A model generated the notes under the pieces. That model saw only the letters and a list, made by a program, of their open reading frames with translations. It was not told the DNA's origin and did no database searches. Below are positions 16,722 to 25,975 of a DNA stretch of 36,400 nt, in pieces (within the stretch, counting starts at the first letter, position 1; every line of letters starts with the position of its first letter). The DNA comes from an uncultured Bacteroidales bacterium. Its GTDB lineage: Bacteria; Bacteroidota; Bacteroidia; Bacteroidales; Paludibacteraceae. The stretch lies in assembly GCA_902792535.1 (NCBI GenBank), contig CADAZU010000030.1, forward strand, positions 1 to 36,400, in the 5' to 3' direction. The position numbers and the translations under genes are program-made.

Positions 16722-16787
16722 TATAGCAATAATCGTTCCGTACTCAATGTACGGTATAGCAATAATCGTTCCGTACTTAATATACGG
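16722..16787 (+). repeat. Two tandem 33-bp repeats, each with a small hairpin
   Basis: Units at 16722-16754 and 16755-16787 share TATAGCAATAATCGTTCCGT and differ at two positions near the end. Each ends in a stem: CCGTAC-TCAAT-GTACGG in unit 1 and CCGTA-CTTAA-TACGG in unit 2. There are only two adjacent units with no spacers, so this is not a CRISPR array. Confidence 0.85.
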
Positions 16788-17000
16788 ATAAGAACAGGAC
16801 CATCACGGGATCATGTTCCGAGAACGACCCAAGAATAGTACAATCAGAACAATAACAACCCAAAAGAACAGGGCAATGCCCGCCTGATTGAAAGTTAGTG
16901 CTATGCGGGAAAAAGGAAAGAAATAGCAGCGGCTCGCTGCATAACAACGAGCCAAAGCGAACATTGACATACTGAAAAAGACTGAAAAATGCAAAAACTC
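16788..17000 (+). other. Noncoding stretch upstream of the YafQ-type module, with a repeated element
   Basis: No gene is visible. Positions 16856-16907 resemble 28298-28349: the last 24 bases (CTGATTGAAAGTTAGTGCTATGCG) differ from the other copy at three positions and the preceding 28 are partly alike. A stem GGCTCG/CGAGCC (16931-16936, 16948-16953) precedes a boxA-like sequence at 16961-16974. Confidence 0.5.
16961..16974 (+). promoter_or_regulatory. boxA-like element, copy 2 (ACATTGACATACTG)
   Basis: This is the weakest of the four copies; it keeps TTGACATA-TG. It lies eight bases after the GGCTCG/CGAGCC hairpin and 50 bases before the -7 element of the toxin-antitoxin promoter. Confidence 0.38.
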
Positions 17001-17031
17001 TTGCATATCTCATTTTTTTGTTGTACTTTTG
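17001..17031 (+). promoter_or_regulatory. Promoter of the YafQ-type toxin-antitoxin module
   Basis: TTG (17001-17003), 20-nt spacer, TACTTTTG (17024-17031). Transcription should start near 17037. The antitoxin ATG at 17059 leaves a leader of about 20 bases, a better fit than ATG 17041. Confidence 0.82.
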
Positions 17032-17058
17032 CAGCGTCAAATGAAAAACAACAAAATT

Positions 17059-17268
17059 ATGGCAACTTATGCATTAACAATCAATGAGCGGAGTAATAGC
17101 GGAAAAGCCTTGTTGGAATATCTTGAGGCTTTAAAACTTGACTTGCAACTCATTCCGAAAGTTCGGGTGCGCAAAAGTAGTTATGAGCGTTCAATGGACG
17201 ACATCAAACATGGCCGCATTGAGACATTCGACTCAGCGGATGAGATGTGTAAATCATTAGGGATTTAG
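17059..17268 (+). CDS. Type II antitoxin partner of the YafQ-like toxin
   Basis: This 69-residue protein (MATYALTINERSNSGKAL...) ends in a charged segment IETFDSADEMCKSLGI, common in antitoxins paired with YafQ-type toxins in Bacteroidetes. The N-terminal strand-like ATYALTINERS may be the dimerising/DNA-binding part. The stop lies three bases before the toxin start, the usual antitoxin-first order, so it should bind and neutralise the toxin and repress the shared promoter. An alternative ATG 18 bases earlier would add KNNKI. The family is assigned mainly by its partner. Confidence 0.75.
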   Translation: MATYALTINERSNSGKALLEYLEALKLDLQLIPKVRVRKSSYERSMDDIKHGRIETFDSADEMCKSLGI

Positions 17269-17271
17269 GCT

Positions 17272-17544
17272 ATGTATAGCGTCCAATTGACTAAGACCTT
17301 CCGCAAAGATGTGGAACGCTGCAAGAAGCGCGGATACGATATGCAATTGTTAAGTAAGGTTATTCACCTGTTGGAAAAAGATGGGTGTCTGCCTCCGGCT
17401 TATAAACCCCATAAGTTATCTGGGGATTACGCAGGTTCGTGGGAAGCGCATATTAAGGGGAATTGGTTACTGGTATGGCAGCAGAATGATGTCGAATTAG
17501 TGCTACTATTCACTGGAACAGGAACGCATTCTGACTTATTTTAG
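17272..17544 (+). CDS. YafQ-family type II toxin (RelE superfamily endoribonuclease)
   Basis: This 90-residue protein has the YafQ hallmarks YKPHKLSGDYAGSWEAHIKG and a terminal TGTGTHSDLF. His47, His60, His86 and Phe90 align with the ribosome-dependent mRNA-cleaving residues of E. coli YafQ (His50, His63, His87, Phe91). The position corresponding to YafQ Asp67, usually in H-x-x-P-D-W, is Asn64 here (HIKGNW), so activity may be reduced or different. The toxin would cleave mRNA in the ribosomal A site when free of antitoxin. It follows the antitoxin by three bases and ends 26 bases before a terminator hairpin. Confidence 0.9.
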   Translation: MYSVQLTKTFRKDVERCKKRGYDMQLLSKVIHLLEKDGCLPPAYKPHKLSGDYAGSWEAHIKGNWLLVWQQNDVELVLLFTGTGTHSDLF

Positions 17545-17570
17545 ATTATAGAGAGTTTTTTACTTTTTAG

Positions 17571-17606
17571 TCTGACATGGAACGAAAGTTTCGTGTCAGA
17601 TTTGTT
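17571..17606 (+). terminator. Terminator hairpin after the YafQ module
   Basis: The stem TCTGACATG (17571-17579) / CGTGTCAGA (17592-17600) has one G-U pair and is followed by TTTGTTTA. A similar CTGACATG-type stem follows the ParE-like toxin at 28130, and both are followed by AAAAAGAACAAG-like sequence. Confidence 0.7.
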
Positions 17607-17665
17607 TATAGTCTTTTTCAATATGCCCATATAAAAAAAGAACAAGCTGAAAACACAAGATAATT

Positions 17666-18301
17666 ATGGCAGAAGCCAAGAAAGAAAATATGCCGACAAT
17701 CAACGATCAATATGATCGACTGATAGCCGCTCGCAATTACCACTACGACAACCTCAATAAGTGGTTGATGTCGTTCTATGTGATTATAGGAGCATTACTT
17801 GTAGCATTTTATAATTTGTATCCAAAAAATATAGCCGCACTAATTGCAGTCCTTGGATATGTAATCAGTATTGGAGCGTTCTTATCAATTAAAGGATATT
17901 TTTATTGGGAAGTTAATTGGATCACACTGATTCACCATTTTGAAAAGGCACATTTCAAAAGTAAAGACGAACGAATATACTCTGTATTTGCAAACAAAAA
18001 GGCTAACAATTCCTTGAATCCGGTTAAAGGTGCTAATGTGTCTACGACCAAAGTAGCGCTTGTTATAACGACATGCATTATCGTGATATGGGGAATGATA
18101 GTTATTTTTATGGGTATAAACTGTTTATCTAATTTTAAAATTGTAATTCCAGAAAAGTTAATAACTATGATTATAGCGTTTGTGGTCTCATGTATTATGA
18201 CAGTTGTTTTATTGCCATTAGGATGCATAACACTACATAGTGATTTAGAAAATCTTGACGATATGGAATTAACTAAAGACAATATGAGTAAACCTCAATA
18301 A
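17666..18301 (+). CDS. Uncharacterised four-helix membrane protein
   Basis: This 211-residue protein has a soluble N-terminus with YDRLIAARNYHYDNLNKW and four predicted membrane segments (about 34-53, 57-80, 127-148 and 164-187). A cytoplasmic-looking loop (about 85-125) lies between the second and third. The N-terminal motif followed by a TM pair is reminiscent of small membrane families such as RipA-like octameric proteins or SLATT proteins, but I cannot assign it. It is strongly AT-rich compared with the core genes to the left. No TAnnTTTG promoter is visible just upstream, so it may be read through from the toxin module. It leads a three-gene cassette with the two paralogous soluble proteins that follow. 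Confidence 0.78.
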   Translation: MAEAKKENMPTINDQYDRLIAARNYHYDNLNKWLMSFYVIIGALLVAFYNLYPKNIAALIAVLGYVISIGAFLSIKGYFYWEVNWITLIHHFEKAHFKSKDERIYSVFANKKANNSLNPVKGANVSTTKVALVITTCIIVIWGMIVIFMGINCLSNFKIVIPEKLITMIIAFVVSCIMTVVLLPLGCITLHSDLENLDDMELTKDNMSKPQ

Positions 18302-18330
18302 TCGAAAAATAATATAAACAGTAAAATATT

Positions 18331-18897
18331 ATGGAGAACATTAGAACTATCAAATCATTGTCAAACAAGCAAATATGCTTTGTAAAGAGACTTTATTTGG
18401 AAAATTCCTTCTTTGGAGGCGTTGTGTGCTACACGCGGTCTTTATCCGATACATACAAGATGAATATCAAAAAGCGAAGTAAAGAAGAACTATATCTTTA
18501 TCAATATGAAGAAGACGAATACCCCAAAGATGAATTAGATATAGCTATCCTTAACGCATTAAAAATAGATTATCAAAATATAGTTTGTAAAACGAGTTTA
18601 CAATTCTTTGATGCTGAATTAGAGGAAAATCTGAGATGGAAAGATCAACGAGAAGTTATTACTTCACGTATTCAAATAGAAGAAATGGTTGAAGCTGTCA
18701 ATACGCCATTTGCAACACCCCTAACATGCCCACGTAGAACATCGTTTTTAACTATTGAGATATACTTCTTAAAAGGTTTAAAGTTCGATCGAGCGAAAGC
18801 AGGGGCAGTTAGGTTATATCCATGCAATACGGCGAAATATGAGAAACTGGAGCGATTAATAAATAACACGTATAGTGTATTTAGTAACAATAAATAA
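18331..18897 (+). CDS. Uncharacterised soluble protein, paralogue of the next gene
   Basis: This 188-residue protein has no signal peptide or membrane segment. A central block, GGVVCYTR then PKDELDIAILNALKIDYQN, is matched in the next gene by CGVVVYVR then SRDELDETILMAMQNQYHN at similar spacing, so the two are divergent duplicates. The part after about residue 110 differs. It begins 29 bases after the membrane-protein gene and ends 11 bases before its paralogue, which suggests one transcript. I do not recognise the family. AT-rich codon use suggests acquisition. Confidence 0.75.
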   Translation: MENIRTIKSLSNKQICFVKRLYLENSFFGGVVCYTRSLSDTYKMNIKKRSKEELYLYQYEEDEYPKDELDIAILNALKIDYQNIVCKTSLQFFDAELEENLRWKDQREVITSRIQIEEMVEAVNTPFATPLTCPRRTSFLTIEIYFLKGLKFDRAKAGAVRLYPCNTAKYEKLERLINNTYSVFSNNK

Positions 18898-18908
18898 TCA
18901 ATACTGAG

Positions 18909-19409
18909 ATGGCCGATATAATCTATAGTAAGTTGCAAAAAGGAGCAATTTTCTCTATTCACAGAGTAGAATTAAAGAATGATAATGATGCTCTATGTGG
19001 AGTAGTTGTTTATGTGCGTCTTGGTCAAGTGCCCGATTCAAGAGATGAGTTGGATGAGACAATATTGATGGCTATGCAGAACCAATATCATAATTCTGTT
19101 GATAATCCTAAATATTTTACTAAAGACTCATTAACCGAACAAGATATTGAGGAATTGTGCGAAATAGACATTCACAAGACCAATATTGCTATGCATATTG
19201 ACATTAAGGCAGAAATCTCTGATGATATAAGTGGATGGAAAAATGAATGTATATCTCAGTTGAGTATATCTCTTGTAGCCTATGATGTACAACATAATTT
19301 TACTACGGAGTATGCTTCTATCCTTAGTGATCTATCATTGAGGGAACATGGTAAATTAGAAACAGAGATAGGAGAGAACCTATTTATTTATCAAGATTTC
19401 TTACATTAG
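18909..19409 (+). CDS. Uncharacterised soluble protein, paralogue of the preceding gene
   Basis: This 166-residue soluble protein is acidic overall. It carries the same GVV-Y-R...DELD-x-x-IL-x-A core as the preceding gene (about residues 33-62), followed by an alternating strand-like segment (AMHIDIKAEISDD, CISQLSISLVAYD) that the other copy echoes as FLTIEIYFLKGL. It is the last gene of the AT-rich cassette; the giant secreted protein gene starts 35 bases later with no promoter visible between, so read-through is possible. No function can be given. Confidence 0.73.
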   Translation: MADIIYSKLQKGAIFSIHRVELKNDNDALCGVVVYVRLGQVPDSRDELDETILMAMQNQYHNSVDNPKYFTKDSLTEQDIEELCEIDIHKTNIAMHIDIKAEISDDISGWKNECISQLSISLVAYDVQHNFTTEYASILSDLSLREHGKLETEIGENLFIYQDFLH

Positions 19410-19432
19410 AATTTGTGAATATTAACATAAAA

Positions 19433-19444
19433 ACATATAAAACA
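19433..19444 (+). promoter_or_regulatory. Motif ACATATAAAACA abutting the giant-gene start
   Basis: This 12-mer sits directly before the ATG of the first giant gene. The same 12-mer occurs twice (28543-28554 and 28562-28573) in the leader of the second giant gene, so it is shared by the two cassettes. It could be an A-rich translation-enhancing leader of the Bacteroidetes kind or a protein-binding site. Confidence 0.5.
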
Positions 19445-22400
19445 ATGAAAAACTTTAAACTTAATCTCAAATCGATCGTGCAATCTAAAGCACGGTGGCT
19501 ATTTACCTTAATCGCCCTCCTTACCCTCGGAGTTGGACAGATGTGGGCGACGGATTACGTTTATCTAAATCCGAATAGCGATTGGAAAAGTGAAGGAGCA
19601 CGCTTTGCTGCTGCTTTCATGAATTCAGGAAAATCTTCTACTACTTGGGTGAGTATGGATGATGTAGGAGGTGGTTTATATCGCGCTGCTGTGCCTGCTT
19701 CTGACAATTACTACGTCATTTTCTGCCGTATGAAAGGTGATCAGGCAGACAACAATTGGAGCAACAAATATAACCAGACTGACGATTTGACTTTAAGTAG
19801 CAACACTGGCAAAAAATATAATATCACTGGGTGGGACAAAAGTGGAAACTGGGGAACTACTGTTCCTTTATTCACAAAAGACAAGGTTCTCTACCTAAAG
19901 CCTACATCAAATTGGAAAAGTAATAGTGCACGATTCGCCGTATTTTTTGCAGATGGAACAGGTACGTGGGTAAATATGACGCAAGAAGGTTCTTCCGACT
20001 ATTGGTATTGTACGGTTCCGAATAATTTATGTGCTCATGCCATTTTCTGTCGTATGAATGGTAGTGCACCTGCTAATAATTGGGAAAACAAATGGAATCA
20101 GACAAGCGACCTTGCTCCTGAGTCAGGAAAAAACGGCGTAGAAATAACCGGATGGGACAATAGTTCCGATTGGATTACCGTCTATGATGGTTTGTCTGCG
20201 GCTCGTACTCCGACAGCCGCAGCTGATGCACCGACAATTAGTCCTACTATCACTTCGTCATCTGTTTCGGTAACAGCAGCAAGTGCCAACACTGGCTACC
20301 ACTTTGTTAATTGGACATCTTCTAATGGTTCATTCGAAACTGCAACTAGTAGCAGTACATCCTTTACCCCGAGCGCACAGAATGCAGTTGCTACAGCCAA
20401 TTATGCATTGACTAACTATACCATTACTTATAATTTGGATGGAGGAACTAATCACGCTAGCAACCCAAGTACATATAACTACGAGACTGCTACTATAACA
20501 TTGCAGAATCCGACTAAGACGGGTTATAATTTTGGAGATTGGTACACAGATGCGGAGAAAACAGTAACGGGCAAAACTATCGTTAATCATTCAACGGGCG
20601 ATAAAACTTTCTATGCGACATGGACACCTAAGACCACAACTATCTCGTTCAATGTAGATGGTGGTAGTTCTATTACCAACGAAACAGCCACCTATGGTGT
20701 CGCGATGCCGAGTATCTCAAAGCCCACTAAAGATGGATATTTTTTCGAGGGTATCTACGATGCGGCAGAAGGAGGAACGCAGTATTATGATGAAAATGCT
20801 GCGAGTGCACGGGCTTGGAATAAGGAGAATGCATCCGTCACACTCTATGCTCATTGGACTAAATCGGAGTTGAGCAGCATTGCGCTTTCGCCGGCATACG
20901 CCGTACAGAATGAACATCCGGACATCACAATCACACCGACGCTATCTATCTCTTCCGGCATTGGAACCACCAGTATCTGCTGGGGACTGTATTCGAATGA
21001 AGAATGCACAGGGGATCCTTTAGATGTAACCTTTACTCCCGATCCTTCATCCGGTGCGAACACTGTTACTTTCCCTGCTCCGGATGCCGCCGGAACATAC
21101 TACATTAAAGCGGATTTCAAGGCAGGTAGTAGTTGCTCAGGAACACTCTTGAACTCTGTTACACAATCTTTCACCGTGTATCCGACCCACACGGTAACTG
21201 TTAAAGCCAAAGTAGGCGAAGCTCTTATTCCGGACGATGAATACAACCAGACTTCCAATACCGTCACAGCCAACACGACTCGCGCAGACGCTGTCAGCGC
21301 ACCGGATATTGCAGGCTATGACTTTGTGGACTGGACATTGGGCGATAATATGGAAAAGACCGATGGCGAACTGACCGCCAACCCTATTCATATAACCGCT
21401 ACTGCCGCTTCTACGCTGACGGCAAACTATACCTATCACTCCTATACGGTTACTTATCCGGACGAGGCCGGCTATACCATCAGCGGACAAGATGCATCTG
21501 TAGCCTACAAGAGCACCGGCCAGTTTACCATTCAAGCAACGGACGGTTATACGATTGTCGTTACTGCAGTTGATGCAGAAAGCAACCCTGTTTCACTTTC
21601 CCAAAACGGCGACCTCTATAGTTTCGTACAAGGCACATCAGCTGTTACGATCAATGTTGCTACGACGGAATTGAACAATACCATTACTATCGTTAACGGT
21701 ACAGAAACAGGCGGTTCGGCAACAGAAGTAACCGCAAAAGCCGCTACCACGACCGCCTCCGTTACAGCCAACGCTGCGCCGGAAGGCAAGAAGTTCGCTT
21801 ACTGGGCTATAGACGATGCAATCTCCATCACATCGGGCAGCACCACCACCCGAAGCATCACTTTCAATGCCACACGCAGCACTACGATTACTGCGGTTTA
21901 CACCAACCGCGAAAGCAAGACCGTGCATTTCGCCAAACCCTTCGGCTGGAACACCGTAACGGCTATGTTCTACCAAGACGATGTTGCCAAAACCGAACAA
22001 GAACCCGCCACAAGCACCATGACCTACAAAGGCGCTAATTACTATACATTTACTTACTTTACAGATAATAACGGCGAGACAGGCGGAGATCAATCAGCAC
22101 AAGCCAACTGGAACAAAGTGGTCTTCAGTGACGACGGAGATGGAGATAAGACAAAAACCATTACATCCATTACTAATGGTTATTACTATGCGATAGGTTC
22201 CGGCGAATCCGCAGGACGCGCTACGCCTTTTGCGGAATGGTACTTGCGCGGCAATCTGAACGGTTCGGCCAACTGGACTTCCGGAGAGGGAATTGATTTG
22301 TACAAATACCCGTTTGAGGTAGAGGGTACTTCCGCCACCTATGCGTACGGCGCAAGAACCGGAAACGCACAGTACTTCCGTATCTATCGCGTCTCCACAG

Positions 22401-25400
22401 ATGAGTGGTTCAGGCAAACAACAGGTGCCGATGCACAATTTACGATAGGCAATACTGCTACTTTGACCATCTACAATGAAAATGCAGACTACATTAGCAC
22501 TCCGAATGCCGAAGATAAAGGCGCTTATGTCTTCACATTGACTAATATCAACACAGCGGCTCCAAGCCTGACCATCACCCACCCTGCAGATACGAAATAT
22601 ACCGTAGGTAGCATTACCGCCGGAGAGCATGGTACTATCAGCAGTGCGACCGAAGCAATTACGGAATTAGGGCGCTACATGCCGACAGACATCTCCGCTA
22701 CCGCAAATGCAGGCTACCGCTTCAAGGAATGGGTAGCAACCGGAGGTGTGGTAGTGGAAAATCCGACCAGCGCGTCCACCAGAGCAACAGCTACTGCCAA
22801 CGGAGGTACCCTTACCGCCACCTTCACCAACGAAGGTATTGTCTATTTGGACAAATCTGCTATTAGTAGTTCATGGACGAATACTCCGTATGTATATTTC
22901 TATAGCGGATCTTATTGGAACAACGAAAAAGGCAGTGGCTCGAAAAACATTTTGCACGCAAGTGCTATGACGAACATTGCTGGAACAAATATTTGGTATT
23001 ATGACTACTCTTCCGCTCCGGGTATTTCCAGCACAAGGAACTATATCTCTTTCACAAATGGTGACCAAACAAATAAAGATTACTTTGATCAAACAAGTGC
23101 TATCTACCGCGGCGACTTCTACCCCGAGATGAATATGTTTGTTCCACAGAATTACATAACGAACTATTTGAACAAACACGACAACAAGCAAACCGCTTAT
23201 TACAACAACGGTTATTGGATGAAGTACAACGACGCGGAAGCTGGCTACCGGCTGCGTATCTATGACGGACAGGGACTGAACCTGCAACAAACCATACCGT
23301 TTATTACCGCCACTCCGGACAGCAGGGATACATACGAAGCAACCTTCCATGTAAGTGGTGCCGCGGATGCCAAGTTTGAATTAGTAGGCTACGACCAAGG
23401 CAACGTGAACGGTGTGTCATACGCCGGCACCTTCTATGGCAACACAGGCTCCATCAACTCGAACCTTGATAGTTGGTGGTACTTCGAGCCTGACAAAGGC
23501 AAAACCAATATCAAACTGATTTCCAAAGGAGACTATGTCTTTAAACTGCAATGCGGAACGGACGGTAAACTCTATGTCAAAGTGTCCTATCCGTTAGCGA
23601 CAGGCGATTTCCGAATCAAGTACAACGGTCTGCGCACTACGAAAGACGCAGAAAAGACAGACGTCTATTCGGATGCTATTCCGCGCCTGAGGGAAGATGG
23701 CACACGTACGGACACCGTCAGCTTCTTTGTCACCAACGCTACTGGCAAAGAGGCAGCACTGAGTCTGGAGAAAGTCGATGATATCAACAGCGAAACAGGA
23801 TACATCACATGGGGAGCCTCGGACGTCAGTCTGACCGATGCTGATATATCTTCGTTAGAAACCGATGTATATACCTTCAAGATTACCCAGACGAAATCCG
23901 ATGACACGTACACCTTGAGTTATGAAAATCTGGGGGCTTACACCGGCAATTACTACGTCCGCACCGATTGGGCTAACGGCGGATGGGTGGATTACAAGCA
24001 AGCTGACAACACCTTGCACCCGACCAATTACGCCGGCGCAGGATACAATGCCTATTTCTGCCGGTACATACCGAACGGCAGCGTGAAGTTCTGCATCGCT
24101 AACCAATACAATTCAGCCCTGACGGAAGAGAAAGTAAGCGACATCAATGCCGATGCTTACGGTACGATCCAAGTAGAGGCGAACACGCGCTTCGAATATG
24201 ATACCACCACCAATGTAATCAGCCGTTCCTACATCGGAGGGTCGAATGTAGCGACATATCTGTACATCCGTGACGCTGATCCCGATAAGATTTTCAAAGA
24301 TAATGGAACAACCGAAGGAATCACATTAACCAATGATACGGCAAAACTTATTGACCAAGAGAACTGGATTTATATGCTGAATGTAAAAGCATCACCGAAC
24401 GCCAGATACAAACTGGAAGCAGTAATCAATAGTCATAAGCAGTACTTCGTTGGCTCAGAAAGCTCATCGGAGACCTTGATTAATGCAGAGGGAGCATCGG
24501 GCAAACAAACACTGCGGCTGGTATATGATTTCAAGAACAATCATATGATTACCGCATGGCTGCCGAGTACAGGAGTTACAGGAACTATTCCTATCAAAGC
24601 TGATGTCATGTTGCTTCGCGAAGGACAAAATCAAGCAACTCAGTTGAACTTCACAGATGCGAATTCCAAACTGACACAAGTAAAGAATGTATATGGCGTA
24701 TTGGGCTTTAAGAAATCCGATTTGACGGACGGTGATAAAGCAAGTTATGAGAGATCGCTTTACTGGATTTCCTTCCCGTTCGATGTTAAAGTAAAAGACA
24801 TCTTCGGTTTCGGAACCTTCGGAAAAGATTTCATTGTACGCCGCTACAACGGGGTCAAACGTGCGCAGATTGGTTGGTTTAAGGACACCGACACATTCTG
24901 GGAGACCATGGACCCGAATAGCGAAATAGAAGAAGAAAACACCATGAAAGCGTATGAAGGTTATATGGTGGCGCTCGATAAGGGTTTGCTGAACAGCAGC
25001 GATTCACGATGGAGTGTGGACGGAAAAGCAATCTCAGAACTGTACCTCTATTTCCCGTCCACTACTACGGTAGGTACGTTATCTCAAACAAATAAAGAAA
25101 TAACGTTAGACTCCCTTTCCTGCCGCATCGACCGTCCTTTTGCGCAAGATCCGAACAAGAATCACAAGATCACGGACTCCAACTGGCGTGTAATAGGTAT
25201 CGGTAGTCTGCACAACTCGAAGCTGACAGCAAAAAATCTGAACGATGGAGACGTTACCTTGAGTTATTATAATTGGACTGCTTCTTCGAACTCATTGACT
25301 TCAACCGTATCCGATCCTGACGCCACTACCTACAAAGCCGGCCATGCCGTAATGGTACAGTTCGCAGGAAAAATAACATGGACCAATGCTTCTGTTCCGG

Positions 25401-25963
25401 CTCCCGTAGCGGCACGCCGTGTAGAAACGGAAAAGAAGAACTACACCGTTGAACTCGATCTGAATTACAACGGCTCCATGGCTGACCGCACCTATGTCGT
25501 ATTGCAGGAAAATGCCTCCGCGGACTTTGTATTGAACGAAGACCTCTACAAGGCTACCAATGCCAACCTGCCGAACGTCTATGCCTACGCAGGTGCATAT
25601 GATTGCGGCGTCAGCATTATGCCGATAGAGAGCACGACAGTGCCCGTAGGCGTTATTACCCGCAAGAAAGGTAGTTACACCTTCTCCATGCCGTCCGATT
25701 TCAGCGGAACGGTTACGCTCGTCGATTCCTTTGCGCAGACACGTACCAACCTCGCTGTTGAGGACTATACCGTGGATCTGGAGAAAGGCACATTCAATGA
25801 CCGTTTCTTCCTGGAGTTGGATATCCAAGCCGTTACAACCAATCTGGATCAGACTTCCGATGGTTTCACAAAAGACAAAACACGCAAAGTCATGATTGAC
25901 GGCATTTTGTATATCGTCAAGGACGGCAAGATGTATGACGCACGTGGAAATAAAGTAAAATAA
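19445..25963 (+). CDS. Giant secreted multidomain protein A (carbohydrate-binding-like modules, InlB B-repeats)
   Basis: This protein of about 2,172 residues starts at ATG 19445; an in-frame GTG 30 bases earlier is less likely. It has an extended signal peptide (1-35: LKSIVQSKARWLFTLIALLT then QMWA). Two CBM-like modules follow (about 36-120 and 149-245), each with W-K...ARFA...IFCRMxG...NNWxNKxNQT, a pattern seen in starch-binding-type domains of gut bacteria. InlB B-repeats occupy about 325-471 (ITYNLDGG...GYNFGDWYTD, LYAHW), with divergent copies to about residue 800. A long C-terminal region is shared with the second giant protein (YTGNYYVRTDW, KFCIAN, ERSLYWISFPFDV near 1773). The last 26 residues (IDGILYIVKDGKMYDARG then NKVK) resemble short type IX secretion-type tails. 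It is probably exported and surface-attached, binding glycans or host surfaces; that role is inferred. Confidence 0.85.
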   Translation: MKNFKLNLKSIVQSKARWLFTLIALLTLGVGQMWATDYVYLNPNSDWKSEGARFAAAFMNSGKSSTTWVSMDDVGGGLYRAAVPASDNYYVIFCRMKGDQADNNWSNKYNQTDDLTLSSNTGKKYNITGWDKSGNWGTTVPLFTKDKVLYLKPTSNWKSNSARFAVFFADGTGTWVNMTQEGSSDYWYCTVPNNLCAHAIFCRMNGSAPANNWENKWNQTSDLAPESGKNGVEITGWDNSSDWITVYDGLSAARTPTAAADAPTISPTITSSSVSVTAASANTGYHFVNWTSSNGSFETATSSSTSFTPSAQNAVATANYALTNYTITYNLDGGTNHASNPSTYNYETATITLQNPTKTGYNFGDWYTDAEKTVTGKTIVNHSTGDKTFYATWTPKTTTISFNVDGGSSITNETATYGVAMPSISKPTKDGYFFEGIYDAAEGGTQYYDENAASARAWNKENASVTLYAHWTKSELSSIALSPAYAVQNEHPDITITPTLSISSGIGTTSICWGLYSNEECTGDPLDVTFTPDPSSGANTVTFPAPDAAGTYYIKADFKAGSSCSGTLLNSVTQSFTVYPTHTVTVKAKVGEALIPDDEYNQTSNTVTANTTRADAVSAPDIAGYDFVDWTLGDNMEKTDGELTANPIHITATAASTLTANYTYHSYTVTYPDEAGYTISGQDASVAYKSTGQFTIQATDGYTIVVTAVDAESNPVSLSQNGDLYSFVQGTSAVTINVATTELNNTITIVNGTETGGSATEVTAKAATTTASVTANAAPEGKKFAYWAIDDAISITSGSTTTRSITFNATRSTTITAVYTNRESKTVHFAKPFGWNTVTAMFYQDDVAKTEQEPATSTMTYKGANYYTFTYFTDNNGETGGDQSAQANWNKVVFSDDGDGDKTKTITSITNGYYYAIGSGESAGRATPFAEWYLRGNLNGSANWTSGEGIDLYKYPFEVEGTSATYAYGARTGNAQYFRIYRVSTDEWFRQTTGADAQFTIGNTATLTIYNENADYISTPNAEDKGAYVFTLTNINTAAPSLTITHPADTKYTVGSITAGEHGTISSATEAITELGRYMPTDISATANAGYRFKEWVATGGVVVENPTSASTRATATANGGTLTATFTNEGIVYLDKSAISSSWTNTPYVYFYSGSYWNNEKGSGSKNILHASAMTNIAGTNIWYYDYSSAPGISSTRNYISFTNGDQTNKDYFDQTSAIYRGDFYPEMNMFVPQNYITNYLNKHDNKQTAYYNNGYWMKYNDAEAGYRLRIYDGQGLNLQQTIPFITATPDSRDTYEATFHVSGAADAKFELVGYDQGNVNGVSYAGTFYGNTGSINSNLDSWWYFEPDKGKTNIKLISKGDYVFKLQCGTDGKLYVKVSYPLATGDFRIKYNGLRTTKDAEKTDVYSDAIPRLREDGTRTDTVSFFVTNATGKEAALSLEKVDDINSETGYITWGASDVSLTDADISSLETDVYTFKITQTKSDDTYTLSYENLGAYTGNYYVRTDWANGGWVDYKQADNTLHPTNYAGAGYNAYFCRYIPNGSVKFCIANQYNSALTEEKVSDINADAYGTIQVEANTRFEYDTTTNVISRSYIGGSNVATYLYIRDADPDKIFKDNGTTEGITLTNDTAKLIDQENWIYMLNVKASPNARYKLEAVINSHKQYFVGSESSSETLINAEGASGKQTLRLVYDFKNNHMITAWLPSTGVTGTIPIKADVMLLREGQNQATQLNFTDANSKLTQVKNVYGVLGFKKSDLTDGDKASYERSLYWISFPFDVKVKDIFGFGTFGKDFIVRRYNGVKRAQIGWFKDTDTFWETMDPNSEIEEENTMKAYEGYMVALDKGLLNSSDSRWSVDGKAISELYLYFPSTTTVGTLSQTNKEITLDSLSCRIDRPFAQDPNKNHKITDSNWRVIGIGSLHNSKLTAKNLNDGDVTLSYYNWTASSNSLTSTVSDPDATTYKAGHAVMVQFAGKITWTNASVPAPVAARRVETEKKNYTVELDLNYNGSMADRTYVVLQENASADFVLNEDLYKATNANLPNVYAYAGAYDCGVSIMPIESTTVPVGVITRKKGSYTFSMPSDFSGTVTLVDSFAQTRTNLAVEDYTVDLEKGTFNDRFFLELDIQAVTTNLDQTSDGFTKDKTRKVMIDGILYIVKDGKMYDARGNKVK

Positions 25964-25975
25964 GGAGTGAAATAA

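Noticed and set aside
16722-16787. CRISPR array
   Set aside because: Two abutting units without spacers and no cas genes; it is a tandem repeat.
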